64,000 bases of DNA from positions 248,001-312,000 of the forward strand of contig NZ_WLYS01000003.1 in NCBI RefSeq assembly GCF_011316935.1, written 5' to 3'. Source of the stretch: Sphingobacterium chungjuense. GTDB taxonomy: Bacteria > Bacteroidota > Bacteroidia > Sphingobacteriales > Sphingobacteriaceae. The position numbers were made by a program, and so were the translations under genes. Below, piece after piece: positions 1-8,154 of the stretch. Position 1 is the stretch's first letter; the number at the start of each line of letters is the position of its first letter. The notes beneath the pieces were generated by a model. The model saw only the letters and a list, made by a program, of their open reading frames with translations. It ran no database searches and had not been told where the DNA came from.

Positions 1-1280
1 TTAATACATCGTAATGGCAACAGGCCAAATGGCAGCAATGGATCAGTGGCATCCAACAAATAATTTTCTGTTCCGATATTGAGCTTCGCAATGACATAAT
101 TAAAATCACTCATAACTGGATAAAGCTTATTTGGAATAGGATTGTCTCTGGTCGATAGGATCACCGCCTCCACATCCAAATCGGCAGCAGAAAGTGCCGA
201 AATAAGCGCAAAATTAATATCAGCCACATTGCCAGATCGTTTTTCTATTACCTCCTTGACGCTGGTTTCGCTGTACTTGCCATAGTAATTATTCCATTTT
301 ACTTGTTTTTTTATATAATCAAAAATGGCTTTAGCTTTCTCTAGTTCATCTGTTTTTCCTTGAATAAGATCAGGGACAATGTATTTAAAAACATCTTTCC
401 GCTTCATCTGTCCACCAAACTCCTTATTATTAGCTAACTCTCTATCAACATCTTTCCAATTTTGAGTATATTTTTTTGTTGTACCATTAAATAAAACAAC
501 GTCAGAAAGCTCAAAATGTGCCGCAGATATATAATTGCTTGGCGAGATCATATATTCTTCTTCCACAAAAGCAGGTACATCTTTCAACGTGTAGGTCAAT
601 TTGGAGCAATCTAGGTCTTTGCCAGCGACACGTAGACAGTCTTTGGCTAATTCTGCTTTGTTTTCAGTAAGCTTCAAATATCCTCTCAAAGATACGTTGT
701 ACGTATAGTTTCCAGGTATAAATGCTACATAAGTACTATTTAGCTTCGGATACTCACCTTGAAAATTCCAACTTTTGAAATTAAATAAATAAGGACTTTC
801 GATCGTATATTCGTACTCAATGATGGAGTTATCTTTAATGTTTGGTAAGGTAAATTTGGTTAAGACTTGATATTTAGATTTATCTTCCGTGAATATTGCT
901 TTATTGGTCATTATGGTTTCTTCCAATTTACCATTTTCAAGGTTAAAGGTCGCTGCCTTTATTTCGGAGACACGCTCTTTTTCATCATATGCATCTCCGT
1001 TTTTATGCAATGGAATTAAGATGTTTGCAGCACTAAACCCTTCTTTATTAAAAATCTTTATACGAGCATGGTATTTGTGCCTCAACTTCATCGTTCCAGT
1101 TTCCGATTCGTAAGAAAGGCGTGTAGTACCGTATTCATTCAAAAAAACGGCATTAGCATTACTATCGATCTTATTTCTATCGAAATGTATATCATCGTAG
1201 GTAGGTTTGCCAAAATCGAAGTCTTGCGAAACAGCCCACAAAGGAAGCAATAAAAGGGCAACTATGACACTTTTACACAT
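1..1280 (-). CDS. DUF3857/transglutaminase-like secreted protein, 3' end cut by window edge
   Basis: The reading frame opens at an ATG at 1280 and stays open to the window edge, giving 426 codons without a stop, so the C-terminus is missing. Residues 1-19 form a signal peptide (MCKSVIVALLLLPLWAVSQ). The middle is the DUF3857 beta-rich domain, followed by a transglutaminase-like core from about residue 310. Where papain-like transglutaminases have a Gly-x-Cys nucleophile, this protein reads KRSGNVADINF, so the catalytic cysteine appears to be replaced by Asn. In Bacteroidota such proteins are usually about 650 residues, periplasmic and of unknown function. It is divergent from the ABC gene across a 358-bp gap. 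Confidence 0.8.
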   Translation of the reverse strand, partial: MCKSVIVALLLLPLWAVSQDFDFGKPTYDDIHFDRNKIDSNANAVFLNEYGTTRLSYESETGTMKLRHKYHARIKIFNKEGFSAANILIPLHKNGDAYDEKERVSEIKAATFNLENGKLEETIMTNKAIFTEDKSKYQVLTKFTLPNIKDNSIIEYEYTIESPYLFNFKSWNFQGEYPKLNSTYVAFIPGNYTYNVSLRGYLKLTENKAELAKDCLRVAGKDLDCSKLTYTLKDVPAFVEEEYMISPSNYISAAHFELSDVVLFNGTTKKYTQNWKDVDRELANNKEFGGQMKRKDVFKYIVPDLIQGKTDELEKAKAIFDYIKKQVKWNNYYGKYSETSVKEVIEKRSGNVADINFALISALSAADLDVEAVILSTRDNPIPNKLYPVMSDFNYVIAKLNIGTENYLLDATDPLLPFGLLPLRCI

Positions 1281-1638
1281 ATAAAGAATTTCAGGTTAAT
1301 ATTGATGCAATAATAATCAACTTGTTTTAGTATTGGATTTATTATTGGAAAAATATTTTATTCTCCTAGAGAATATCGAATTAGCATAAATTCAGCTTTG
1401 TGTTAAAATCCTATTTGATTACCAAATGATAAACGATCACACGCTGTAAATCCCTACTTAACTCCGAAAAAAATGCTAACTTACAACTGCAAAAACTTCG
1501 AAATATCACTTTGATGGCTTGAACAAGCGACTATATGATTTTAAAGAAATATTCTTATTCGCACTCTCCTTTTTCAAGTACGCAGTCGTAGTTTTTCTGG
1601 AGATTCTTAGATAGCAAGTGAAAAATACGATACAACAC
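1281..1638. other. Divergent intergenic region
   Basis: This gap is AT-rich and separates the divergent DUF3857 gene and ABC gene. It must hold promoters in both directions, but I see no clean TAnnTTTG element, hairpin or convincing small gene in it. The start of the ABC gene could also be the GTG at 1618, which would shorten the gap by 21 bp. Confidence 0.4.
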
Positions 1639-2334
1639 ATGATTGACATTATTGATATAAGCAAAACATACAACGGTCAGACGGTTTTGCAAATCCCAAC
1701 TTTACAGATTCACCAAGGAGATTGCATAGGTTTGGTAGGCAATAATGGCGCAGGAAAAACAACGTTGTTCAGCATCTTGCTAGATCTTATTCCTGTCACC
1801 ACTGGTTCTGTCCTACATCAGGGATTGCCTGCTTCGGAATCCGACGAATGGAAAAGTTGGACTACTGCTTTTTTGGACGAAAGTTTCTTGATTGGTTACC
1901 TCACGCCAGAAGAATTTTTGTATTTCATTGCTGAAGTACGCCAAGTGAAACATAATCAAGTGGATTTCTTATTGGAGCGTTACCAAGATTTTTTTCAAGG
2001 CGAAGTATTGAATCGTGGCACCTACATCCGCGATTTATCCAAAGGAAACCAAAAGAAGGTCGGCATCATCTCTACGTTAATTGGTGATCCGCAGGTCATT
2101 ATCTGGGACGAACCTTTTGCTAATCTGGATCCGAGCACACAGATTCGCCTCAAGCAGATCATTAAAGATCTGACGACGAAGGGTGAAAAAACCATGCTGA
2201 TATCCAGTCACGACTTATCGCACACGGTTGATGTCTCGAGCAGAATTATCGCTCTGGAACGTGGTACAATCGTAAAAGATATGGCGAAATCAGATGAAAC
2301 CTTGCCAGAACTGGAACAATTTTTCACAGTTTAA
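1639..2334 (+). CDS. ABC transporter ATP-binding protein (orphan)
   Basis: This is a 231-residue ABC ATPase, a normal length for a single nucleotide-binding subunit. Walker A is GNNGAGKTT at about residues 34-42, the signature is LSKGNQKK at 133-140, Walker B is VIIWDEP just after 152, and the switch histidine lies in SSHD near 191. The modified signature resembles ATPases of ABC-2 type exporters such as GldA. I chose the ATG at 1639 because ATPases of this type begin with a short MIxIxxxSKxY strand; an in-frame GTG at 1618 would add seven unlikely residues. No permease gene is adjacent: the next gene is a helicase 14 bp downstream. The partner and substrate are unknown. Confidence 0.85.
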   Translation: MIDIIDISKTYNGQTVLQIPTLQIHQGDCIGLVGNNGAGKTTLFSILLDLIPVTTGSVLHQGLPASESDEWKSWTTAFLDESFLIGYLTPEEFLYFIAEVRQVKHNQVDFLLERYQDFFQGEVLNRGTYIRDLSKGNQKKVGIISTLIGDPQVIIWDEPFANLDPSTQIRLKQIIKDLTTKGEKTMLISSHDLSHTVDVSSRIIALERGTIVKDMAKSDETLPELEQFFTV

Positions 2335-2348
2335 GATCATTTTACAGC

Positions 2349-5300
2349 GTGAGATTACCTGACGGCACGTACCAACTGCAAGCTATATCATTTGACGAAT
2401 TGAGCGATTTAATGCTGCTAAAGCATTATCCTTCGATAGATACGGCATTCGCCAAAACAGCAATGTATCAGTTGCGGGTATCGGAGATAATGCTCCATGG
2501 TATTGAGTTTGTGGCTGCTATGGATCTTGGACAAGATCTCATCATTCGCCTTTGGGAAAGTAATGCTGGTATCAGCGTACGTACATCTTCACCAGTTTAC
2601 GATCAAGACAGTCTTACTAGATATGAATATTTAGCAATCTACGCAGTGATGCATATCACTGCTTACCGCGTATTCTTCCAGACCGATGCGCGGCGCGAAA
2701 TGATGATTCCTTATGCGAAGCCATATGGACTAGAGTCAGAATCTGATTTAGATTTGTATTTTGATTTGGTGTATGATAAAGGATCGATTGCAGTACGACC
2801 AGCTAATGAAGCTATTCTGCGAGCAGATCTGCAGGAAGGAATGGCTGATGGACTCCCACTTCCAGCTACTACTGACCGGGAAATAGAAACAACTATAGCG
2901 AACCAAAATATTCTTGTACTAGGATTGCACAAGTTTTACGCGCAATTGCGCTTTGTTTTGGTAAACGTAGGTACGACGCAATCCGGCAAACCTAAAGCAC
3001 CTTTCCAATTCCTTGACACTTCTAGCATGCTTTGGAAAGAACAAAGTACGTCGGCGGTCAAGTTTTACGCAGCATTAGGCACTTTTGCGAGTGCTTACGA
3101 GGAAAAAGAAGAGGAACAAGACCTAGCAGCATTGATCGCGATACAACGCAATCCACTCTCACTTCCTGTTTACATACACGATCGTGGTATTTCAGACAAT
3201 ATTACCGCAAAATCCATTCGGCCGATCGCCGTGGAAATACTCCAAGCTACGATGGTGCTCCGCGTATTCAAGCGGCAACCATTTTATGAACTTACGGCCA
3301 CCTTGCGTTGGCATGAACAGGAATTACCTGTAAAAACACTGCCTATCAAGCATCGTTATTTCTTGCACAGAGATCAGGTGTTTTCGCTGATTGACAATGT
3401 GCATATGTTGCGCTTGATCGAATATTTTCGAAAGCGACCCGAGATCTTGCTGATCCACGAATCAAAGTACGCTGCTTTCGAAAAATCAGTGTTGGAGCCG
3501 TTAGAAGATGCTATTGAGATCCAGTATGCAACGATTCGACCAGCTACCAAAGAGGAAAAACAAGTCATCCGCAACGATACGGAGAAAATCATTTATTTGG
3601 CGCAGCGTGGCAACTACGTATATCTAACGCCTGTGGTACGCTATGGAACAGTCGAGATTCCGCTTGTGACCAAAAAGCAAATCAAAGGATTAGATGCCAA
3701 CGGAAATGCGTATCTCGTGGAGCGAAATGAAGACTTAGAGAGTAAGTTCAAAGCACTTTTGAGTGCGCAGCATCCCTACTTTGCGGAGCAATGGCACGAA
3801 CGCGATTTCTTCTACCTGCATCACGAAGCATTTGTCGCTAATGAATGGTTTTTGTCCGTCTTTGAACGATTGCGTCAAGAAGGAATCCGTATTCTCGGGG
3901 CACAAAATCTAAAACTCGATAAGCTCAACATACACACGCCAAAGATCGACATAAAGATACTGAGCGGCACCGATTGGTTCAACGCCAAAATTGCAGCAAC
4001 TTATGGCGATCAACAAGCATCGATAAAGCAACTGTACCGAGCTATTCGCAATAAGCAACGCTATGTCGCTTTAGACGATGGCACACGCGGTATTTTACCC
4101 GAAGAATGGATCGCAAAATTATCAAACTTCTTTGCACTGGGTGCTGTGCGAGGAGAACAAATCGACATTCCCAAAGCACGATTTGTCGAGTTGCAAGATT
4201 TAAATGACGAGGTCGAATGGTCGCCAGAAACCAAAAGTGAAGTTGACCTTTTTGTCAAGCGACTACATCATCGAAAAGAGTTTCCGACAGTTGAAGTTCC
4301 TGAAGCATTACAAGCAAAGCTCCGCCGCTACCAAATCCAAGGATTGGCCTGGTTGTCTGCCTTAGACAATTTTAATTTTGGTGGTTGCTTGGCGGATGAT
4401 ATGGGTTTGGGCAAAACTTTGCAAATCATCGCATTGTTGCTTGCTCAACGCAATCAAGGAGATCGACGTACGGCGCTGGTAGTTTTGCCGACTTCGCTCC
4501 TATTCAATTGGGAGAGCGAAATACAAACGTATGCACCTTCCCTATCCATACATATTCTTTATGGCAAAGGAAGAGATCTTCCGCCCGCCGAGTGGTCGGA
4601 TTTCGATGTCTTAATTACTACTTATGGTGTCATGGTTTCGGATATTTCGAGGTTAAAGAAATTCTCTTTCGACACGATCATTTTAGATGAATCGCAAGCG
4701 ATTAAAAATCCTTCTTCGATACGCTATAAATCGGCTTTACAATTAAAAAGTCGAAATCGCTTTGTGCTGACAGGTACTCCAATAGAAAATAGCACCTATG
4801 ATCTGTATGGTCAGCTTTCCTTCGCGTGTCCCGGTCTGCTCGGTAGTATGACTTATTTCAGAGATACCTATTCTACACCAATTGATCGTTTTGACGATCA
4901 TAAACGTGCAGCAGAATTGCAGAAATATACAGCTCCATTTATATTGCGACGCACAAAGAAGCAAGTGGCCACCGAGTTACCGGAGAAAACCGAGATGATC
5001 ATCTACTGCGAATTGGGTGAACAGCAACGTACCATTTACAATGCTTACGAAGCCGAATTACGCCATTACGTCGATCAATTTGACGAAGACGAATTAGAGC
5101 AAAACAGCATGAATGTACTTGCCGGATTGACGCGCTTAAGACAGATTGCCAATGCGCCGGCTTTGCTTAAAGAAGGTTACGAAACAACTATTTCTGCTAA
5201 AATTGATGCAATGTTGGAGCAATTAGATAGTATTATTGAGCAACATAAAGTCATCATTTTTTCTCAGTTTGTGGGTATGCTGAATTTAATCCGTGGTCGA

Positions 5301-5696
5301 TTAGATGATCGTAAATTAGCGTATTCGTATCTCACCGGACAAACGGCTGATCGGGCAAACGAGGTGGAGCAGTTTCAAACTAGCGATGATCGGCGGGTAT
5401 TTTTGGTCAGCTTAAAAGCGGGTGGTACAGGCTTGAATCTGACCGCAGCAGATTATGTCTTTTTGATGGACCCGTGGTGGAATCCAGCGGTTGAAAATCA
5501 AGCAATCGATCGTAGCTATCGGATCGGACAAGAGAAACGTGTCACGGCGGTAAGATTTATCGCTGTAGATACGGTAGAACAAAAGATGATGACGTTGCAG
5601 CAAAAAAAACGTGATCTCGCCGGTTCATTAATTTCACCTGCTGCCTCGAAAATCCCAAGAATAGGCAAAGACGACTTGTTAAACTTACTTGCCTAA
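2349..5696 (+). CDS. SNF2-family helicase / DEAD-like ATPase
   Basis: This 1115-residue protein has a long unassigned N-terminal half and a C-terminal SNF2 motor. Motif I is ADDMGLGKT near residue 680, motif II is DESQ near 780, motif III is LTGTPIEN, and the C-terminal helicase lobe carries DPWWNPAVENQAIDRSYRIG near 1040. Family members use ATP to move along duplex DNA or to remodel protein-nucleic-acid complexes; in bacteria the best known is RapA/HepA. The start is a GTG 14 bp after the ABC stop, so the two are probably co-transcribed, with translation partly coupled. The first ATG is at codon 22. No methylase or nuclease lies nearby, so a defence role is not suggested. Confidence 0.88.
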   Translation: MRLPDGTYQLQAISFDELSDLMLLKHYPSIDTAFAKTAMYQLRVSEIMLHGIEFVAAMDLGQDLIIRLWESNAGISVRTSSPVYDQDSLTRYEYLAIYAVMHITAYRVFFQTDARREMMIPYAKPYGLESESDLDLYFDLVYDKGSIAVRPANEAILRADLQEGMADGLPLPATTDREIETTIANQNILVLGLHKFYAQLRFVLVNVGTTQSGKPKAPFQFLDTSSMLWKEQSTSAVKFYAALGTFASAYEEKEEEQDLAALIAIQRNPLSLPVYIHDRGISDNITAKSIRPIAVEILQATMVLRVFKRQPFYELTATLRWHEQELPVKTLPIKHRYFLHRDQVFSLIDNVHMLRLIEYFRKRPEILLIHESKYAAFEKSVLEPLEDAIEIQYATIRPATKEEKQVIRNDTEKIIYLAQRGNYVYLTPVVRYGTVEIPLVTKKQIKGLDANGNAYLVERNEDLESKFKALLSAQHPYFAEQWHERDFFYLHHEAFVANEWFLSVFERLRQEGIRILGAQNLKLDKLNIHTPKIDIKILSGTDWFNAKIAATYGDQQASIKQLYRAIRNKQRYVALDDGTRGILPEEWIAKLSNFFALGAVRGEQIDIPKARFVELQDLNDEVEWSPETKSEVDLFVKRLHHRKEFPTVEVPEALQAKLRRYQIQGLAWLSALDNFNFGGCLADDMGLGKTLQIIALLLAQRNQGDRRTALVVLPTSLLFNWESEIQTYAPSLSIHILYGKGRDLPPAEWSDFDVLITTYGVMVSDISRLKKFSFDTIILDESQAIKNPSSIRYKSALQLKSRNRFVLTGTPIENSTYDLYGQLSFACPGLLGSMTYFRDTYSTPIDRFDDHKRAAELQKYTAPFILRRTKKQVATELPEKTEMIIYCELGEQQRTIYNAYEAELRHYVDQFDEDELEQNSMNVLAGLTRLRQIANAPALLKEGYETTISAKIDAMLEQLDSIIEQHKVIIFSQFVGMLNLIRGRLDDRKLAYSYLTGQTADRANEVEQFQTSDDRRVFLVSLKAGGTGLNLTAADYVFLMDPWWNPAVENQAIDRSYRIGQEKRVTAVRFIAVDTVEQKMMTLQQKKRDLAGSLISPAASKIPRIGKDDLLNLLA

Positions 5697-5812
5697 GTAT
5701 AAATTTCCCTTTTGACAGTTTCTGTAAGCTAATCGTTTATTACGCAATAACAAAAACTAAAAACTACCTCGGCATAGGTCTGTTATACGATTGTACCTTA
5801 ATAAAAAAAGAT

Positions 5813-6919
5813 ATGACAATCGACCTGACTGAACTTGCGTTCAAAATGCCCGCATGGACTTGGAATGTACTCGTCATTATTTTCTCGGTGGTTTTGGGTT
5901 TTGTGATCCGTGCTATACTTCTACCTATCGTACGCCAACAGGCAAACAATGGTAGCTCTTATTCTGCCATAAAATCCATTATTAGGCATCTCAATAAAAT
6001 TTTATCCGTTTTTATTCCACTTTTGGTATTCAATGGATTATTGCCTTTCACCCGATTTACCGTACAAGCGCATGCTTTGGTCGAAAAAATCACGGAAATT
6101 TTAATCACTTTAGCATTCGCGATTGTCGTGATTCGTTTCATCCGCATTTTCGAAGATTACCTCTATCACCGCTTCGATATCAACAAGGAAAACAACCTAC
6201 GAGAGCGTAAGATTCGTACGCAAATCGAGTTTATTCGCAAATTGCTGATTACACTTATTGTCATCATCACCATCGCTATTGTGCTGTTGAGCTTTGAGAA
6301 TATGCGTAAGATCGGTGCCGGATTACTTACGGGTGTGGGTGTAGGTGGTATAATTATAGGTTTTGCGGCGCAAAAGTCCTTAGGAAATCTGTTGGCTGGT
6401 TTACAAATCGCATTCACACAACCCATCCGTATGGATGATGTGCTGATTGTAGAAGGCGAATGGGGCAAGGTAGAAGAAATCAATCTTACCTATGTGGTGG
6501 TCAATATTTGGGACAAACGACGGCTCGTATTACCAATCAATTATTTTATCGAGAAACCATTTCAAAACTGGACTAGAAATACTGCGGAGATCTTGGGTAC
6601 AGTTTTTCTTTACGTCGATTTTACAATTCCTGTTGATAAACTACGGGGAAAATTGACCGAACTATTGGAAAGCAATATACTTTGGGATGGTAAAGTGAAT
6701 GTCTTGCAGGTCACCGATTTTAAGGAGAAAACAATGGAATTACGCTGTTTGATGAGCTGTCGCAATTCTGGACATGCGTTTGAACTACGTTGTTATGTGC
6801 GAGAGCACATGATTGCCTATATCAGCGAAAATTTCCCCACTGCACTCAGCCAAACGCGTGTTTCTATGTCGCCACCTATCACTCCAGATGGTATGAATAC
6901 TGCGCCGGATATTATTTAA
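5813..6919 (+). CDS. MscS-family mechanosensitive ion channel
   Basis: This 368-residue membrane protein has about four hydrophobic helices (near 15-37, 60-80, 95-113 and 145-165). They are followed by the pore-lining TM3 and the beta-domain signature around GFAAQKSLGNLLAGLQIAF, with PIRMDDVLIV and the hallmark VVVNIWDKRRLVLPINYF. The family releases small solutes through the inner membrane on hypo-osmotic shock. It is longer than the 286-residue E. coli MscS because of extra N-terminal helices. It stands alone, 116 bp after the helicase gene. The last residues form a hydrophilic tail of no obvious function. Confidence 0.92.
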   Translation: MTIDLTELAFKMPAWTWNVLVIIFSVVLGFVIRAILLPIVRQQANNGSSYSAIKSIIRHLNKILSVFIPLLVFNGLLPFTRFTVQAHALVEKITEILITLAFAIVVIRFIRIFEDYLYHRFDINKENNLRERKIRTQIEFIRKLLITLIVIITIAIVLLSFENMRKIGAGLLTGVGVGGIIIGFAAQKSLGNLLAGLQIAFTQPIRMDDVLIVEGEWGKVEEINLTYVVVNIWDKRRLVLPINYFIEKPFQNWTRNTAEILGTVFLYVDFTIPVDKLRGKLTELLESNILWDGKVNVLQVTDFKEKTMELRCLMSCRNSGHAFELRCYVREHMIAYISENFPTALSQTRVSMSPPITPDGMNTAPDII

Positions 6920-6930
6920 TAAAAGTCATA

Positions 6931-7049
6931 TCGTCATTGCTGGAAAGAAGGCTGATGTGATCTGTTTTTTTAATTGAGAGAGTTAATAAGGTAAATAAAG
7001 TTTATAGCTCAGATTGCCGCAGCCTCGTGCCACGGCTTCGCTAAGACGA
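6931..7049. repeat. Degenerate inverted repeat, MITE/REP-like
   Basis: A left half (6931-6964, beginning TCGTCATTGC and ending GATCTG) faces a right half (7010-7049, beginning CAGATTGCCGC and ending GCTAAGACGA). Their outer and inner ends are roughly reverse complements: TCGTCATTGC against TCGTCTTAGC, and GATCTG against CAGATT. The arrangement resembles the short palindromic GTCATTGCGA...GCAATCTG repeats scattered in many bacterial genomes. This copy looks decayed and lies just after the MscS stop codon. Confidence 0.4.
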
Positions 7050-7155
7050 AAAGTTAGGAGTAACGCGCAACTCTAAAACACTAGGTCCTTGCAATACCGA
7101 ACGAAGAGCAACTAATAGCCATCTCCGAAAGAAACTGAACTTAATAATCATAAAA

Positions 7156-7188
7156 AAATCGGTGTGCAGGTCAACTGCACACCGATTT
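7156..7188 (-). terminator. Intrinsic terminator of the PEP-mutase-like gene
   Basis: A perfect 14-bp stem (7156-7169 with 7175-7188) with a 5-nt loop is followed, on the minus strand, by a run of seven T. It lies 20 bp beyond the stop codon of the minus-strand gene at 7208. Confidence 0.9.
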
Positions 7189-7207
7189 GAGTTACTGACT
7201 CGTTTTT

Positions 7208-7963
7208 CTATTGATACAGTTTGTTAAAGGCTTGCTCTTTTTGAATATCTCCTAACAATTCTTTGGTCGTTTTGAAGATTTTCTCATAAAGCTTTGCCCC
7301 GTGACTGATACGTTTAACACCTAGTGCCGTCAAAGTTTTGTAATCAGGAATGTTTGGTGTAGCAAACACGTTCAAAGGCAATTTGATTTCTTGGATGAAA
7401 TGCTTGATGTCTTCTTCTTTTTCAATCACCGGAAGAAAGATACCATCGGCCCCAGCATCCGCATAGATCTGCGCTCTTTTGATCGATTCTGCCAAGGCAT
7501 CAGGATGTTTGGTAGTATATGTATCTGCTCGTGCATTGATAAAAATATTTGTCACCGCTTTGATCGCTTTGATCTTATGCGCCAACACTTGTGGATCTTC
7601 CATGCCGCGTTTACCGTCTTTCACGACGCCATCTTCTAGATTGATCCCAACGACACCAACTTCCACCAATTGCTTGACGTTTGCGGCCACTTCTTCTGGA
7701 TCAGATGAATAGCCTGCCTCGAAATCAACAGAAACCGGAATGTTAACAGCTTTTACGATACGCTCGACAACGAACAAAATCTCGTCTACGCTGATGTTTT
7801 GCCCATCTTCGTAACCCAAAATATTGGCAATCGCATGGCTAGAACTTCCCAATCCTTGAAAACCTAATTCTTCGGCCACTTTGGCCGTATGTGCATCCCA
7901 AACATTTCCTAGTACAAATGGCTTGTCCTGCTCGTGCAGTGTTTTGAATTTTTCTACTGACAT
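7208..7963 (-). CDS. Isocitrate lyase / PEP mutase superfamily protein
   Basis: This 251-residue cytoplasmic TIM-barrel enzyme belongs to the PEP mutase / isocitrate lyase superfamily. Visible motifs are the N-terminal FVLGNVWDAHTAKVAEELGF, the metal-site region VSVDFEAGYS near residue 78, GINLEDG near 105 and INARADTY near 143. The family makes or breaks C-C or C-P bonds next to a carboxylate, using Mg2+. The isocitrate-lyase KKCGH loop is absent, so oxaloacetase, methylisocitrate-lyase-like or phosphonomutase chemistry is equally possible. No phosphonate genes are adjacent. It stands alone and ends in a strong terminator. Confidence 0.88.
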   Translation of the reverse strand: MSVEKFKTLHEQDKPFVLGNVWDAHTAKVAEELGFQGLGSSSHAIANILGYEDGQNISVDEILFVVERIVKAVNIPVSVDFEAGYSSDPEEVAANVKQLVEVGVVGINLEDGVVKDGKRGMEDPQVLAHKIKAIKAVTNIFINARADTYTTKHPDALAESIKRAQIYADAGADGIFLPVIEKEEDIKHFIQEIKLPLNVFATPNIPDYKTLTALGVKRISHGAKLYEKIFKTTKELLGDIQKEQAFNKLYQ

Positions 7964-8107
7964 ATTTGCTTGATTATAATTGTTATGAACTTCGTTCGAT
8001 TTCTATTCCTTTACGCTTATAAATGTGCCGAGGTCAAGGTACAGCACACTCCTTAAAAACAGGGTATCTGTAAAAATGTTTTAGCATCAAAATCACTATA
8101 AATGCAA

Positions 8108-8133
8108 AAAAGGTGCTCCGAAGAACACCTTTT
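8108..8133 (-). terminator. Intrinsic terminator of htpG
   Basis: The stem AAAAGGTG / CACCTTTT (8108-8115 with 8126-8133) can extend inward around a CGAA loop with one mismatch. On the minus strand it ends in six T. It lies 21 bp past the htpG stop codon. Confidence 0.85.
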
Positions 8134-8154
8134 ACAAAATATATTGCTAGATGA

